DNA of 64,000 bases from Neopestalotiopsis rosae (Eukaryota > Ascomycota > Sordariomycetes > Amphisphaeriales > Sporocadaceae). A program made the position numbers and the translations under genes. Positions 1-10,985 of the stretch are shown here, piece after piece. Below the pieces are notes generated by a model. The model had not been told where the DNA came from, ran no database searches, and was given only the letters and a program-made list of their open reading frames with translations. How positions within the stretch are numbered: the first letter of the stretch is position 1; each line of letters starts with the position of its first letter. Location of the stretch: NCBI GenBank assembly GCA_023078685.1, contig JALGAS010000009.1:1550001-1614000 (forward strand), read 5' to 3'.

Positions 1-751
1 TTCCAAAAGCTGGATCAGCTGCGTATTGTCCGACTAAACACTTGAATGACGGCGCCGAGTTGCTTCACTACTTGAGCTTGGTGATTTGGCCAGACTGCTG
101 GACAGTATGTGTTCGGAGTTATTGGTTCTCAGAAGACAGATTGGAGTTCCCCGAGTAACAGCAGTCTCTTGGTTTGCTTCGGCTTCTCGTTTTCAACGTC
201 AGCTTTTTAATCTAACCTCCAACGCCTGCACCCTAGTCTCATAGTGGTTGGCACAGCTCTTTTTCAGCGCAGTAACCTTCTCGTGCTCGAACTTTTAAGA
301 ATGGCATTAGGACAAAGAGGCCGTCAATGACCGTGGCCACCGGCAGCGACACGTAGTTGAGTATGACGCCCGTCTCGTCCGTCATCAAGGGCACGGGAGA
401 AGCAGGAGTGCTGCTGGAGTCGTTGTTGTTCATTGGGAGGCCGATGGCATGGCTAGTGTTGCGGCCAAGCAAAGCCAGGTTGTCTGGGGGAAGGATGTCG
501 TCGACACGTTGTGGAAACAGGTGATGCGCCGAATTGGGTTGGCATAAGGATGGGAGGTGGAAAGGAGAAAAAAAAAAAAAGGTGTCAAAATGGCATTTAG
601 TATTGATCATCGGAGTCAAGAGAGCGTTGTGGGCAAAGTTGGGATCTGTATTTTCTAGGGATTGGGAAGAGTGATTATTTGACTAATTAGCTACCTTGCC
701 TAATCAGCACGTGACGTAATCACTATCCCGCTAATCAGCAATGTCCTCGGC

Positions 752-1520
752 GTGCCACACACTTCTTCCCCTGTAGCCATTCTAACTTTCTCGCTCAACT
801 CAACAGATCTACATACCTGCTGTTGGCTCAATCTTGACCTCATCAGGAACTTGGGGCTTATTGCGCGGCCTGACAGAAATGCTGTCGTTTTCCCACAGGG
901 GCTCCCGTTTCTCGGGGCGTTGTGTCGCAACAAGAAAATCTAATACCGCGCGCCGAAAGCTATCAGGTGATATCTTCTGGGGTATTGAGATAAATATGTC
1001 CCGCTTCCATTCGGAAGCATGTATGAGATACCGAACTGGAAAGGGAACATCCGCTTCAAAATCAGTCGCATACTGCTCCCATACAACGTCCTTCCAAGTC
1101 TTATTCAAATTTCTAGTCGTCATGGTGGAAGAATAGCAGCAGTTTCTGATTGTCGATAACGTTGCGCAAGCAAGGATTGGTTACTTTCACATAAACGAAC
1201 GGCTATTAAGTTAGCATGCTACGTAGGGTGGTTGAATAGTCAGCGTCTTGCAAACAATCATGCAGTGGGTGAAATGGTGAAATCATTTTACCTTGGAAAA
1301 AGTTTTACCCTTGCGATATTTGCTGGATAAATTGAACTTCAAGCAAAAATTTTACAGATTCAAAATGTCCTCGAGATTATATTTATTTGACAACATAGCC
1401 GAATCCTGTCGCATGACATTATGTGCTGTCACGGGGGTCCCAATACGACATGCATGCAGCTATTAAATTTGGTAAATGATCGGCAGGCGCACTAGGCGCC
1501 AAATCACCTTGGCCTACAGG
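752..1520 (-). repeat. Dispersed repeat R1, copy 1 (inverted relative to copy 2)
   Basis: Read on the minus strand, this stretch matches about 32615-33366 on the plus strand. The match covers a 104-codon ORF and several hundred bases of 5' flank. The flank is visibly more diverged (about one change per ten bases in the stretch compared by eye) than the ORF. Homology ends abruptly just 3' of the ORF, where copy 1 continues with unrelated sequence. I do not see terminal repeats or a target duplication, so the unit could be a piece of a larger element or a segmental duplication. Confidence 0.8.
809..1123 (-). CDS. Duplicated 104-aa hypothetical protein, copy 1
   Basis: The ORF starts at an ATG at 1123 and encodes 104 residues rich in aromatic and charged positions, including the stretches LNKTWKDVVWEQYATDF and FPVRYLIHASEWKRDIFI. 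I do not recognise the family. The second copy at 33021-33335 differs at about five bases by eye; four are synonymous and one changes residue 25 (Ala here, Glu there). A GTATGT donor-like sequence overlaps the last codons in both copies, so the true C-terminus could lie in a further exon. There is no signal peptide or membrane segment. It could be the remaining coding part of a mobile element or a duplicated host gene. Confidence 0.5.
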   Translation of the reverse strand: MTTRNLNKTWKDVVWEQYATDFEADVPFPVRYLIHASEWKRDIFISIPQKISPDSFRRAVLDFLVATQRPEKREPLWENDSISVRPRNKPQVPDEVKIEPTAGM

Positions 1521-1575
1521 TTAGCGCAACATAACAAGAAGTGAAGACGTTCTATCGGTGCTTGCATCTGCAACA

Positions 1576-2346
1576 ATGAGCAGACAATTATCAGCCCATC
1601 AACTGCGAGCCGGTCAAGGAGTAAATTCTGATCCGGAAGACAAAAATGGCATTCCACCTATCGTATATGCGGCTATGGCGGGACAGAGCACAGTTATCCG
1701 AACACTCCTTTGATTGGGAGCTGATATCGAGGCAAAAATCTCACTTGGTGTCTGTGCACTGATGTGTGCGGCGATCGAAGGTCACGAAGAAATTGTTCGT
1801 CTACTTCTCGATCATGGCGCAAACGTCGAATCGAGGGATGACAACGGCACCTGCCCTTTGGCTTACGCAGCTTTGGAGGGTTACGTGGCAATTATGAGAG
1901 TTTTTTCCGATAGAGGAGCAAGGATTGAGTTAGCAGATGATGATGGCGCTCGGGCGATTATGTATGCGGCTGAGATGGGCTATGTAGAAGCTATTGGGCT
2001 GCTTCTTGATGAAGGCGAAAATATTGAAGCGAAAGATACAATTGGGTGGGGAGCTCCGGCTGCACTACGCAGACAGACGGGCGACCTTACCTACAAAGAG
2101 TTGGCCTCTAGAGGTCCCTGGATCCTTATCGTTCTAGCGCCCCCCGTACCGGTGCATGGTGGCTGCACTTGTCTCCATTCTAGCACGAAGCGAACGGACA
2201 CTTCTTGCTCGGCAGGAGTCAGGGAGGACAGCCACAGCACAGTATTTGAGTCTGCACCCTTTTTCAGCGGGGCGCCCTGGGCTGCTCTGCATCACCTTGT
2301 GGCCCATTCTGCTGAGCGGATATTACAGTATATACTTAGCCACTGA
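1576..2346 (+). pseudogene. Ankyrin-repeat protein relic
   Basis: From an ATG at 1576 the frame encodes degenerate ankyrin repeats. Recognisable repeat cores include GADIEAK, GHEEIVRLLLDHGANVESRD and YVEAIGLLLDEGENIEAKD, giving about four repeats. The frame is interrupted by TGA at 1711-1713 where the ankyrin pattern expects a residue between LL and LGAD; CGA to TGA would explain it. Homology ends near 2060, after which the open frame encodes non-ankyrin sequence, so the gene is also 3' truncated. Ankyrin arrays of this type are often the sensor half of fungal NLRs, but no nucleotide-binding domain is visible here. Confidence 0.7.
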
Positions 2347-3780
2347 GTGCCTAAGATAGCACTAGCTGTAGCAAACCGTATTAGCAGCCTAGGCACCGCT
2401 AATTAGGACTTCCCTCCTGATTCAATCAAGCTATAACTACATCGATTCCAATGGCAATTATAACACTTCGATTGCGACATACTACAATTCACCGGTCGCT
2501 CCATACTGATATAATAAGGAATAGATTCAGACACGGTAGGTATATACCCATACTTGATAGATTTATTTCTGATTATCCTCAGACATACCCGATCCGTCAT
2601 TATGGACACGATGAGTCAGGAAGGTGATGATGTGTAGCTGAAGGAAGTTCTCGTCACAATAGTTCGTGCGAATTCTTTGGTAGGACTATCGGGAAAGCGA
2701 GGTGCTCACCTAATGAGTCGGTAAAATGGTCGATCGCCTTTTGTCGCAAGGTTGTTGGTAGAAACGGCGCTGGTGCATCGTCGTTCGCCAAATCTTCTCA
2801 AGTAGTTGTAGAGGGCGAGTAGAGAGGATATTGCTTTGTTCGATTTGTAGGTTGCGCTTGAAGACCCTATCTTCACCGAGTTACGGGCTGTCCAGTTGCT
2901 TTGTGGCGAATTACCTTCGCTTGATTGGGATGTGAAAGTATACGAGCTTATCCAAGCAGACCATGCTCGGCGTAGGGCTTCACCTTCGAGTTCGGCGTTC
3001 GATATATCGCGTCTGAGTCGTTTCTTCGAGTGGGTAGAGGTATTCGACACCGGCGGTGATAGAAGTCGCTTTTTCTTGGGGAGTCTGGTATGAATGTGGC
3101 TCGCACGGTGGTAACCAATCTATCGTCATTCTTTTCGTGATTGTACATTAAAACGCACGGAGTGTTGAAAGACGTGCGACATACGATATGCGACATACGA
3201 TGTGCGACTGAACAAAGAGACAGCAAGAAGTGGTGATTGAGCACTGGCAGCATTAATTAGTTTCTCGCATTTCCGCAGAAGTGTCTACCCTTGGATACCG
3301 CGGCGGGTTGCTGCGGTGATGGTTAGTGGACACGTCGCTATTATACTAGCTGGCATAACCTGTGGCAAGAGCACTAGCCCGCTATCCGCTGCAGGTCAAG
3401 CACGGCGCGCTCTCTAGTCAGTGAGCTGGTCGTTTTCCGTATGCAGACCGCATCATCAACAGTAGGTAGCCACGAACCTTTATAGAAGTCCTGTCAAGTG
3501 ACAGAAATATACATCTGCCAGAATTGATTAGCACGCCTCAGTTAACTCGACTTTTTATTTCCACTGTATACGAGCAAATACGATGACGGTGATTAACATG
3601 AACAAGGCTGCTGAAGCACACGTGGTAAATTTTGACGTGACGGTTGATATGGATGCCCAGAAGCCGGCAAATCGGGTACGCAGGCAAGACTTTGCCGTAT
3701 TCCGATGTTGAGCACCTTCATTATGAAAACCAGCTAATAATACGAATAACCTAAGCTTCGGGGGCCCACGCCTTCAAGAC
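2347..3780. other. Gene-poor stretch, no recognisable gene
   Basis: Only short open frames occur. Overlapping frames at 2706-3050 (minus) and 2896-3093 (plus) both look moderately protein-like, but I recognise neither and neither has a convincing start, intron or partner exon. A short direct repetition of the ACGATATGCGACATACGA type lies near 3175-3205. Nothing else is supported. Confidence 0.4.
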
Positions 3781-4776
3781 TCAGCCCGGGTGGTCGCTCC
3801 TCCAAGACCCCATAAAGATATGTACGACTAGTATCCTGGGGTCCATCTCCATCAAGGTGTGCGTACTTAACGTCCAGCCAAAGTAGTCCCTGGGCAGAAT
3901 GAGGACGTCGCCGATCAGTTTGGGATCTCTAAGTCGGGTCAATTCGCTGCCGTTGTGCTTAACTCCGGTGATCTCTGTCAGGTAGTCCATGGCTGCCTTG
4001 GTGAAAGCAAGGGCCCGGTCGTGGCCATAACATCTTCAAAGTCGATAAACTGGTCATGTGATTTCGAGCGCATGAGCCGTCTCAGGTTCTTGCTCACTTG
4101 GTTAACTAGCGAGACAAAGATGGGATGGCCGGGTTTTGCCAACATGGTGTATTGTGCTAGCTGCACGAATATGGGATGCCTTCCCAGATGGGCCTCTTCT
4201 CGTGTTCGTTTTCGATGCCAATCACCATATTCACGAATGGTCTCTGCTCTTCTCGCACCCATTTTGATATAGGCTGGCGGGGCAGAACGTCAATGTCTGC
4301 CCAGAGGCCACCCTCGCGGAGCATAATCAAGTACCGCAGGAAGTCGTCGCGCAAAATGGGGTCCGTCAAATTCGAGAACAAATCCGATATGTCTCCGCTG
4401 AACCGGTCCTGAACATAAATATCGATATTGTCATTGGTGAGACGTTCATAGCGATGGTCTGGATTCAGCAGGCGCCATTGACGCGGAACGCCCTTTGTGC
4501 GATCTGTCGGGTCTTCGGAGTCATCTTTCCAACTTTGCCATATCTTTTTCGGAAATTCCGACATCTCTGCATGTTTGAGATTTGGCTGGTGTGATGTAGT
4601 AACTGCCGGGGAATACAAGTGAGTGTCGCTCAGAAGTCAATCTGTTGAGAGCACATACGTGTCAAGACAGACGAAGACGGAGAATAAGAAGTCAAGCGGG
4701 CTACCAACAGAGCCGTGACACCAATACTTGCAAAGAAAAAGAGCACTGTTGTCTTGTGCCTTACTAGAGGCCACAT
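3781..4776 (-). pseudogene. GT32-family glycosyltransferase (Och1/Sur1-like), two frameshifts
   Basis: A type II membrane glycosyltransferase read on the minus strand. Exon 1 (4776-4659) encodes a short basic head and a hydrophobic signal anchor (VLFFFASIGVTALLVA). A 56-bp intron (4603-4658) follows, then the catalytic part. That part carries the GT32 hallmarks PKKIWQSWK, the region LRDDFLRYLIMLREGGLWAD and the DXD metal-binding motif in ADIDVLP. The family transfers sugars, usually mannose, in the Golgi. The frame breaks twice by what look like single-base deletions, near 4167 (after IPYS) and near 4008 (after TGPL). The protein-level homology continues smoothly across both breaks to the stop at 3781. 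Either this is a young pseudogene or the assembly has two indel errors. Confidence 0.75.
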
Positions 4777-7700
4777 TATTCGTTATGGGCCTACCAACAA
4801 GGGGTGAGGAGCAGGCAGTAAGGTTGTAGATATAGGTACAATTGGGATAAGAGTGACGAACATATTCTGGTGGGCTGCAGCCTCATGTCGTCCACTATAA
4901 CATACTTATATGTGCCGGCAAGCCCACAACGTTGCATTCAAGTCTCAATCTCGGTCAGGTCCCAGAACTGTCCCAGGCTTTCTGTGTCTTTAAACAAAGA
5001 AACCATATAAAACTCGCATGCTAGGGACCTCTCCGCTGCCAATGACTACACCAATCTACGTGGAAGAATGACGGCAACCCGAACCTTGATACTTCCTCCC
5101 ACGCTACGTTAAAGGCGTACCAGCTTGCTGCTCGACCAGCGCATTTGGATGAATCTTTTTGACATTTAAGACCAGATCTAAAAAGGACTAATCGAACATT
5201 ATTCACGAACATTGGATACATGGGTGTTCTTATCTCTTCCGACAAGCATGTGAAGCCGGCACCTGTTAATGCCAAGAGGGAACGCTGACGTCTTCGAAGT
5301 TAACCACTATAGAGCCCCAAAAATTATAGAGGGTAGGACGACCCTAACTAGTTTGTCTGACAGACAGCATGCATGTGCTGAGCTTGACAATGCGGATGAT
5401 GGGGGGAATTAAAACTTTATGTTAGAACTTTTGTTTTTTTCAGATCTCATAAACATAGGCTGACGCGACTCGCTCCTCGGTGTTCCATCTGTACTCCCAT
5501 TAAGGTATACCCACCACCCTCGAGCTTATATGCGAGACTTGTACTCATCTCTTATTTTGAGTTTGAGCATGTCTGGAGTTGTGCGGCGGGTAACTCTGAT
5601 CCGATAGTCGATACTGGAGCCCCCATTATTATCAGCAGTGCATATTAGCAGTCGGTCCAGAATCGGCGGATTCTCTCAGTGTTGCCAATGGAGGATCCGG
5701 CCTGACCGGCAATGATGAATGCCGTCACGCTACGTAAGTTTAAGCCACTACACTCGTCGAGTATGGAGCTTTGCCACATAACGAAAGTGGACACAGTACA
5801 TTGGCCGATTTTTGGAGCCTTAAATTACTGATATTCACTATCCTGTTAGCCAGAAACCGATATTGGAATATCTTCACGATTCTTTACCAGAGTACGATAT
5901 GTATACGAGGAAGAGACAGGTTATTTATCAAGTCAAATGGCGTGCATACGTTTAAGTTTAGAGTTTAGAACTAAATTTGGACATCTAAACACAATTAATA
6001 CATCTCGCCCTATACATCCCAGAATCATCGGGCACGGAGACCGGTATGGCTTCGGATATGGTGAAAGGGAGAGAAAATTCTAGGGGCAATTATCTACCAT
6101 GCCCTTTGCCGTACTCATGTAAGCGCTTTCTGTAATATGGATGGGGTTTGGGCATACTTCTGAAGATAGTTAGCCATGTAGCTGCCGTCACGTGGAGAGT
6201 CCACAATATCATCACGCAGCTCCAGGTTTTCCCAATTACTCATCCAACTGCTTCCAAGTGCTGATAGTCTGCAACGCAACGGACTTCATGGGTCCAGCAC
6301 CAGGGTGCGACACTAAAAAATCAGAGTTGTTTGCGGGACAGTAGCGAAATGCCATATCGATGCTTATGGCAGTTGGCGACCAGCTGGTGCATCGAAACAT
6401 CTTTCTCTAGTGGCTCAGTGCGGGGTCGCTGCTCCATGCATCCTCATCTTCTCACGCATAAGCAATTAGTGCTTCGACCCTTTCCGTGGCAGTCTTTGAC
6501 AGCTTTTTAGTACCTCTTCTTTTTCCCCTACAGAATGCCGAAAGAGGAAAATTTGAAATGACCTAGTATTCGTCCAAATTACGCCAAGCGAGTCGAGAAG
6601 GTAGTCAGAAACAGCTGGGATCGGCATATTCGACGCCATACGCAAAAAGTGAAACAGGAACTCGAGCCGTAAGGCATTGTAGATGATGTCCTCGACATAT
6701 CACGTACTTCGATCTCCTTCATTCGAGTACTACAGTCAGGGAGGCCTCCTGGACACCGGCAAGGGGGAACAGCTGAGCAGTATGTTCTTACAACCGCCCA
6801 ACAAATCAGTGTGCTGAGTACGACTTCATGGCCACGTAAACATTTATCCGTGCATCCGATCGAGCCAACAAACATCTTTTCCCCTACCTCCACCACACTG
6901 GTAACGGATCTTCCCGCCTCCTTGCTAGCACAAGACTCGCTCAATCCTTACCTTGATTGAGTTTCAACCAGGCGGGACAGCTCGGCAGATTCTTTTGGAC
7001 CACAAAAAACCACCATAATATACGCACGAACTGCGCGATTAGTGAGCTCAAGACGGTATGCCAGAGGCATATACATGGGATAGGATTACAGTCACGACCA
7101 ATAGCAAAGTGGCGGGCCACCTCAATTTCCATGCCAAGAGATCGGGCACGGAGAACGTTAAAGTCTAGAACAGAATCTCTTCAAACTCTTTGGAAGCTGT
7201 GCCTTAGAAATAATTACCGAGAGCCTGCCCCATCGCGTATGCTACAGGTAGCGCACAGCAGTAGATGACCAAGGGAATCGATAAAGAACATAGAGGTAAG
7301 TCAATTGATGGACCAACCGGCCCTGATCGTAGCATCTTCTCGGGAGTTCCGGCGGAGGTCCCCAGCCAAAATAGACTTTCGTTGTGCGATCTGCTATTAT
7401 ATAATTTCCGGCTGTCCCTAGTCATCCCGCTGACCGGTCCCCACTATCCAAGGATACGAAATCTAAATTTGCTCGGATACGCAGTGTGGATGAAATGTAC
7501 TACAGTATTTGATACCATTTATACAATAGAAGGCGAAATGGGTGTCGCATATTTGTTTATACAAGAATTATAGCGGGAGCCCATTTTGGAACCTAGGGCT
7601 GACAATCAGAAACTGACTCGTACCTACATGTAGATGCACCGGTACTTAATTCTGATAACAGTGACAAGCAAGAGCCAGAACAAGCTTATGTGATTGCGTA

Positions 7701-7869
7701 CATTATTGCCACTAATCAGTGCATTTGGATCTAGACATGAGTTTCCAACCATACTCGCGGTTGAGAACCCTTATCTATTGTATTAGACCCGGCTGGATTA
7801 TCAAACGTATTAAGTAATTACTGCAGTACATTCCATTCACACTGCGTATTATTGACAACCATGGCAGCT
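4777..7869. other. 3-kb gene-poor stretch
   Basis: No recognisable gene or domain. Short frames on both strands (for example around 5021-5275 minus, 6579-7132 minus and 6957-7573 plus) lack credible starts, introns or family motifs. I see no inverted or tandem repeats comparable to those elsewhere in the window. The stretch immediately left of the Fot1-like element belongs to the target sequence. Confidence 0.4.
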
Positions 7870-7871
7870 TA

Positions 7872-7915
7872 ACGTCCGTCACCTACTTCTTGGCACCCCC
7901 CACATTTCGGCACCC
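7872..7915 (+). repeat. Left terminal inverted repeat of the Fot1-like element
   Basis: Forty-four bases beginning ACGTCCGTCACC, identical to the reverse complement of 9686-9729. The preceding TA (7870-7871) is the target duplication. The repeat contains a run of six C and ends in CGGCACCC. Confidence 0.97.
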
Positions 7916-8016
7916 CTAAAATCCCTCACCGCCATGAATACCCTCCTTCTTCAAATTTTTATTCTTTCATCAATTTATGTTCAATTACCACCAAACTTTG
8001 CAGAATGCTTAATTAG

Positions 8017-9639
8017 ATGACAATGCCTTCGTATACCGAAGATCATATTACTCAGGCTCTTGAAGAGGTCGCACAAGGTCAATCTATTAAGAAAGCTGCG
8101 ATAAAATGGGGTATTCCACGATCAACACTTCAAAGTCGGATGCGAGGCACCCAATCAAGAGATATTGCCTTTTCTGATCAGCAGAGGCTCTCACCGACTG
8201 ACGAGGGCCACCTGGCTACCTGGGTTCGAGTTCAGGCTGATCTAGGGCTGCCGCCGTCCCATCAACAACTGAAGGAATTCGCTGAGCGCATCCTGAAGGT
8301 CCATGGAGATGGACAACCTCTTGGAAAGAACTGGGTGCAGTCCTTTATCAAAAGGAACCCATCAGTAAGGGTCCATAGGAGCAGAGCCATCGATTCACAG
8401 CGTGTAAATGGAGCTACAACTAATATTATTAGGCCATGGTTCAGGCACCTCGCTATACCTGAAATTATGGCTATTAAACCCACGAATCGATACAATATGG
8501 ACGAGACTGGTATCCTTGAAGGCAGGGGATCAAACGGGCTTGTTCTTGGATCATTAGAATCTCGTTCTATTCGAAAGAAACAGCCTGGGTCCCGTGCTTG
8601 GACTACCCTTATCGAATGCATCTCCGCCAGTGGCAAAGTGCTTCCTCTACTTGTGATATATAAGGGAAAGAGTGTTCAACAGCAATGGTTCCCTTTAGAT
8701 CTCACTCCATTCGGTTCTTGGAGGTTTACGGCAACAGATAATGGGTGGACTTCAGACCCTACAGCTCTCGAATGGTTGCAAAAGGTCTTTATTCCTTCTA
8801 CCCAGCCAGCCGACCCTCAAGAGGCCAGATTGCTTATACTAGATGGCCATGGAAGCCACGAAACCACGGAATTCATGTATATGTGCTTTGAGAACAAGAT
8901 ACACTTGATATTCTTGCCGCCTCATGCGTCGCATGTTCTTCAACCTCTTGATCAGTCAGTCTTCGGTCCTCTCAAGACAGCATATAAGAAGGAGCTTGGG
9001 AACCTTGATCAATGGGATGGTAGCACTGTTGTGGGCAAAAGGAACTTCCTAATATGCTATGGCAAAGCTCGGAGAGCAGCCCTAACAAAAAAGAATATCA
9101 TCAGTGGCTGGAAATGGACTGGGTTATGGCCTGTGAGCATGGCTAAGCCCCTGATGAGCCCCTTATTGCTTGAGAATGCGAAAACTCCTGCTAAGCAAGC
9201 TGGAGAGGTTCACAAAGGATATCTCGATAATCAGGGAAGTGGAAAATGGGCAGTAGATATAGCAGCAGTGGCGTGGTCAACTCCTCGAAAGAGGAATGAG
9301 CTTCGTGATCAATTCAGCTTATTCAGCAAGCTCGATATCGATACTCCCACGCAACGTCTACTATTTCGAAAGGTTCAAAAAGGCTTTGATGGGAAGGCTT
9401 ACGAATTGGCAGTTGCCCAACGAAAGATCGAGGTATTGCAGGCACAGGTTGATGCCAGTAGGGCCAGGAAGCGTAGGAAGGTTAAGATAAGCCCAAATTC
9501 GAAGTTTGCCGACATTGAAGCTATCCGGAGGACTCAAATCGAGGTTGGCGAGGTTGACGATAATTCTGATGAATCCAGCGACCTTGAAAACCCCGATGAT
9601 CTTGAAGAATGCATTGTTGTAGCAGCAGAACCAGAATAG
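8017..9639 (+). CDS. Fot1-like pogo transposase (DDD catalytic triad)
   Basis: A 540-aa transposase of the Tc1/mariner superfamily, pogo/Fot1 branch, which would excise and insert the element in the nucleus. The N-terminus holds a psq-type helix-turn-helix (IKKAAIKWGIPRSTLQSRM, about residues 24-42), followed by a CENP-B/Tc5-type DNA-binding region ending near GKNWVQSFIKRNP. The catalytic core shows YNMDETGI (D162), LLILDGHGSH (D276) and HVLQPLDQSVF (D312), with 35 residues between the second and third Asp. The C-terminal tail is acidic and carries a basic patch (RARKRRKVK) that could be a nuclear localisation signal. ATG at 8017 is the first in frame. Length matches the family and no residue is missing. 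Confidence 0.95.
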   Translation: MTMPSYTEDHITQALEEVAQGQSIKKAAIKWGIPRSTLQSRMRGTQSRDIAFSDQQRLSPTDEGHLATWVRVQADLGLPPSHQQLKEFAERILKVHGDGQPLGKNWVQSFIKRNPSVRVHRSRAIDSQRVNGATTNIIRPWFRHLAIPEIMAIKPTNRYNMDETGILEGRGSNGLVLGSLESRSIRKKQPGSRAWTTLIECISASGKVLPLLVIYKGKSVQQQWFPLDLTPFGSWRFTATDNGWTSDPTALEWLQKVFIPSTQPADPQEARLLILDGHGSHETTEFMYMCFENKIHLIFLPPHASHVLQPLDQSVFGPLKTAYKKELGNLDQWDGSTVVGKRNFLICYGKARRAALTKKNIISGWKWTGLWPVSMAKPLMSPLLLENAKTPAKQAGEVHKGYLDNQGSGKWAVDIAAVAWSTPRKRNELRDQFSLFSKLDIDTPTQRLLFRKVQKGFDGKAYELAVAQRKIEVLQAQVDASRARKRRKVKISPNSKFADIEAIRRTQIEVGEVDDNSDESSDLENPDDLEECIVVAAEPE

Positions 9640-9685
9640 AAATTAATTGAAGTTCATAGTTGAAGTATAAGCGCATCGAAAATTA

Positions 9686-9729
9686 GGGTGCCGAAATGTG
9701 GGGGGTGCCAAGAAGTAGGTGACGGACGT
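9686..9729 (-). repeat. Right terminal inverted repeat of the Fot1-like element
   Basis: Forty-four bases ending GGTGACGGACGT, an exact inverted copy of 7872-7915, followed by TA at 9730-9731. Confidence 0.97.
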
Positions 9730-9731
9730 TA

Positions 9732-10374
9732 TACTTTGGTAAATTATGCAAACGACCAGGTGATTTTGCGACACTCCACATCATGCACTTGCCCCAGTAC
9801 TCGGGGTCGGTTCGCAATCGACCAACATTGTCTAAGACTACTTCCAAAAAGAGTACTCACAAAGAAGATTGCGCAAGATCATTCAAAAACTCTGTGTCCA
9901 TTTTCGTCTGTTAGCTTTGATAATCAAGTCGTGCAGACTGGGCTAGACCAAATAACTCTGTTTCGTCATTAGTTCACAGTGAGAAGACACTTAGATGTGG
10001 CTCAGGGCTATCGGAGTCCTCACCTAATGCTTAGTACACAATGTCGATTCTGGATCTGCCATCGAGGTTGGTCGGATCCTGTTTTGGAGCAAGTTGAACA
10101 CAAAAAGTTTGTTTCGAGTGGATTCCTGCGCCATTTCTGCCTGCTGAGAACCGAGTGACCACAGATTATACCTCCATATTTCGGCTCTGCTGCAGTGAGC
10201 GGAGTCACCAACCGCCTTGTTTGCTGAAGCCCCTAGCTTGTTTATCTAATCACGATATATGCATCGTAAAGCAACACAAGTAGGCAGTTGATTGATAGCC
10301 TTATGGAAGATAGAAAGCACGCTTTCGCCATGTGCCCATACCCAAAACCCATGCGAAGCCTCTGTTAATAGATG
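9732..10374. other. Intergenic stretch without recognisable gene
   Basis: I see no domain-bearing frame and no repeat shared with the rest of the window. Short frames at 9688-9972 and 10020-10211 look like chance openings. Confidence 0.4.
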
Positions 10375-10683
10375 CTAGGAGGACCCCATGACACCATCAA
10401 CTTCATCGAGATATACCGATTTCTTCTGCATTTCCGAACTGATACTTTGAGGTTCGATTGCCGGCTTCTCGTCCTCAAACGTCACAACAGTCGTCGTTCC
10501 GACCTCCGCTTGTGTTTCTGGAAAGGTAGCGGCCCTACACATAAATTCTGCCCTCTCCTTGAGATCCTGTGCCTCGGACTCAGCCCAGAGTCGCAGCGCG
10601 TCTTGCCTGCGCTCCTCACTCCGAGGCTCAAACGCCATCTGAAAAGGGTCGGGCTTAATGATGAGAAGTGAAGAAATGGACAT
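10375..10683 (-). CDS. Hypothetical 102-aa charged protein, possibly a gene remnant
   Basis: An ATG at 10683 opens a 102-codon frame. It includes a charged, probably helical segment (PRSEERRQDALRLWAESEAQDLKERAEF, quoted here only in part: EERRQDALRLWAESEAQDL) and an acidic end. No family is recognised. The start lies 15 bases from the inverted repeat beginning at 10701, so the repeat may have cut off upstream exons or promoter. Amino-acid composition is compatible with coding, but there is no independent support. Confidence 0.3.
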   Translation of the reverse strand: MSISSLLIIKPDPFQMAFEPRSEERRQDALRLWAESEAQDLKERAEFMCRAATFPETQAEVGTTTVVTFEDEKPAIEPQSISSEMQKKSVYLDEVDGVMGSS

Positions 10684-10698
10684 GTAATTACTAAGTGT

Positions 10699-10771
10699 TA
10701 GTTGCCCTCTAGGGGAATAGCCCGGGCGTAATAAATTGTGTGTGTATGTGTGTGTGTGTGTGTGTGTGTGT
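10699..10771 (+). repeat. Left inverted repeat with (TG)n microsatellite
   Basis: The sequence GTTGCCCTCTAGGGGAATAG followed by CCCGGGCGTAATAAA (10701-10735) is repeated in inverted orientation at 13871-13906. In both places it abuts a dinucleotide run, TG here and AC there. TA sits directly outside both ends (10699-10700 and 13907-13908), as in Tc1/mariner-like insertions. A related sequence occurs at about 36207-36230. The pair brackets a 3.2-kb block holding a truncated transcription factor and two MITEs. Confidence 0.65.
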
Positions 10772-10779
10772 ATCCTTCT

Positions 10780-10915
10780 TGATACTCCTCTGGTTACTCT
10801 TCTGGTTACTCTTCAATGCTGCGCTACTGTTTTGTGATAGGATGCTGTTCTGTAATGGGATGTGATGGGATACTCTTCTGTGTTGGAAGACTCTTCTGTA
10901 TTACAGATAACAAGT
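10780..10915 (-). repeat. Degenerate 18-bp minisatellite (family R4)
   Basis: Repeated units of the type GGGATACTCTTCTGTGTT with substitutions, plus the related GATACTCTTCTGGTTACTCTTCTGGTTAC. The same 18-bp motif, often on the other strand, occurs near 39640-40060, 41640-41700, 45370-45430 and 52940-53030. The block immediately precedes the truncated transcription-factor exon and probably marks the breakpoint that removed its 5' part. Confidence 0.55.
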
Positions 10916-10985
10916 GTTTTGTTCCGACGATTTCTCAACACTTGAAGCTCAACTACTGATATAGGTAGTGGAAACACTTTACTAG

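Larger units (their letters stand above)
7872..9729 (+). mobile_element. Intact Fot1/Pot2-like pogo-family DNA transposon
   Basis: The element is 1,858 bp long, bounded by perfect 44-bp terminal inverted repeats (7872-7915 and 9686-9729) and flanked by a TA target duplication (7870-7871 and 9730-9731). It contains a single uninterrupted 540-codon transposase. These values are close to the classic Fot1 and Pot2 elements of fungi (about 1.9 kb, roughly 540 aa, 43-44-bp ends, TA target). There are no stops, frameshifts or end mismatches, in contrast to the decayed genes around it, so the insertion is probably recent and may be active. Confidence 0.97.

Noticed and set aside
239..619. 126-codon minus-strand frame near the left edge
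   Set aside because: The second half looks mildly protein-like with a hydrophobic stretch, but the first half is homopolymer-derived and no family, intron or partner exon was found.
2706..3093. Overlapping protein-like frames on both strands
   Set aside because: The two strands cannot be distinguished and neither shows a known domain, so no gene was called.
5021..5275. 84-codon minus-strand frame
   Set aside because: It has no ATG at its start, no recognised motif and no flanking exon.
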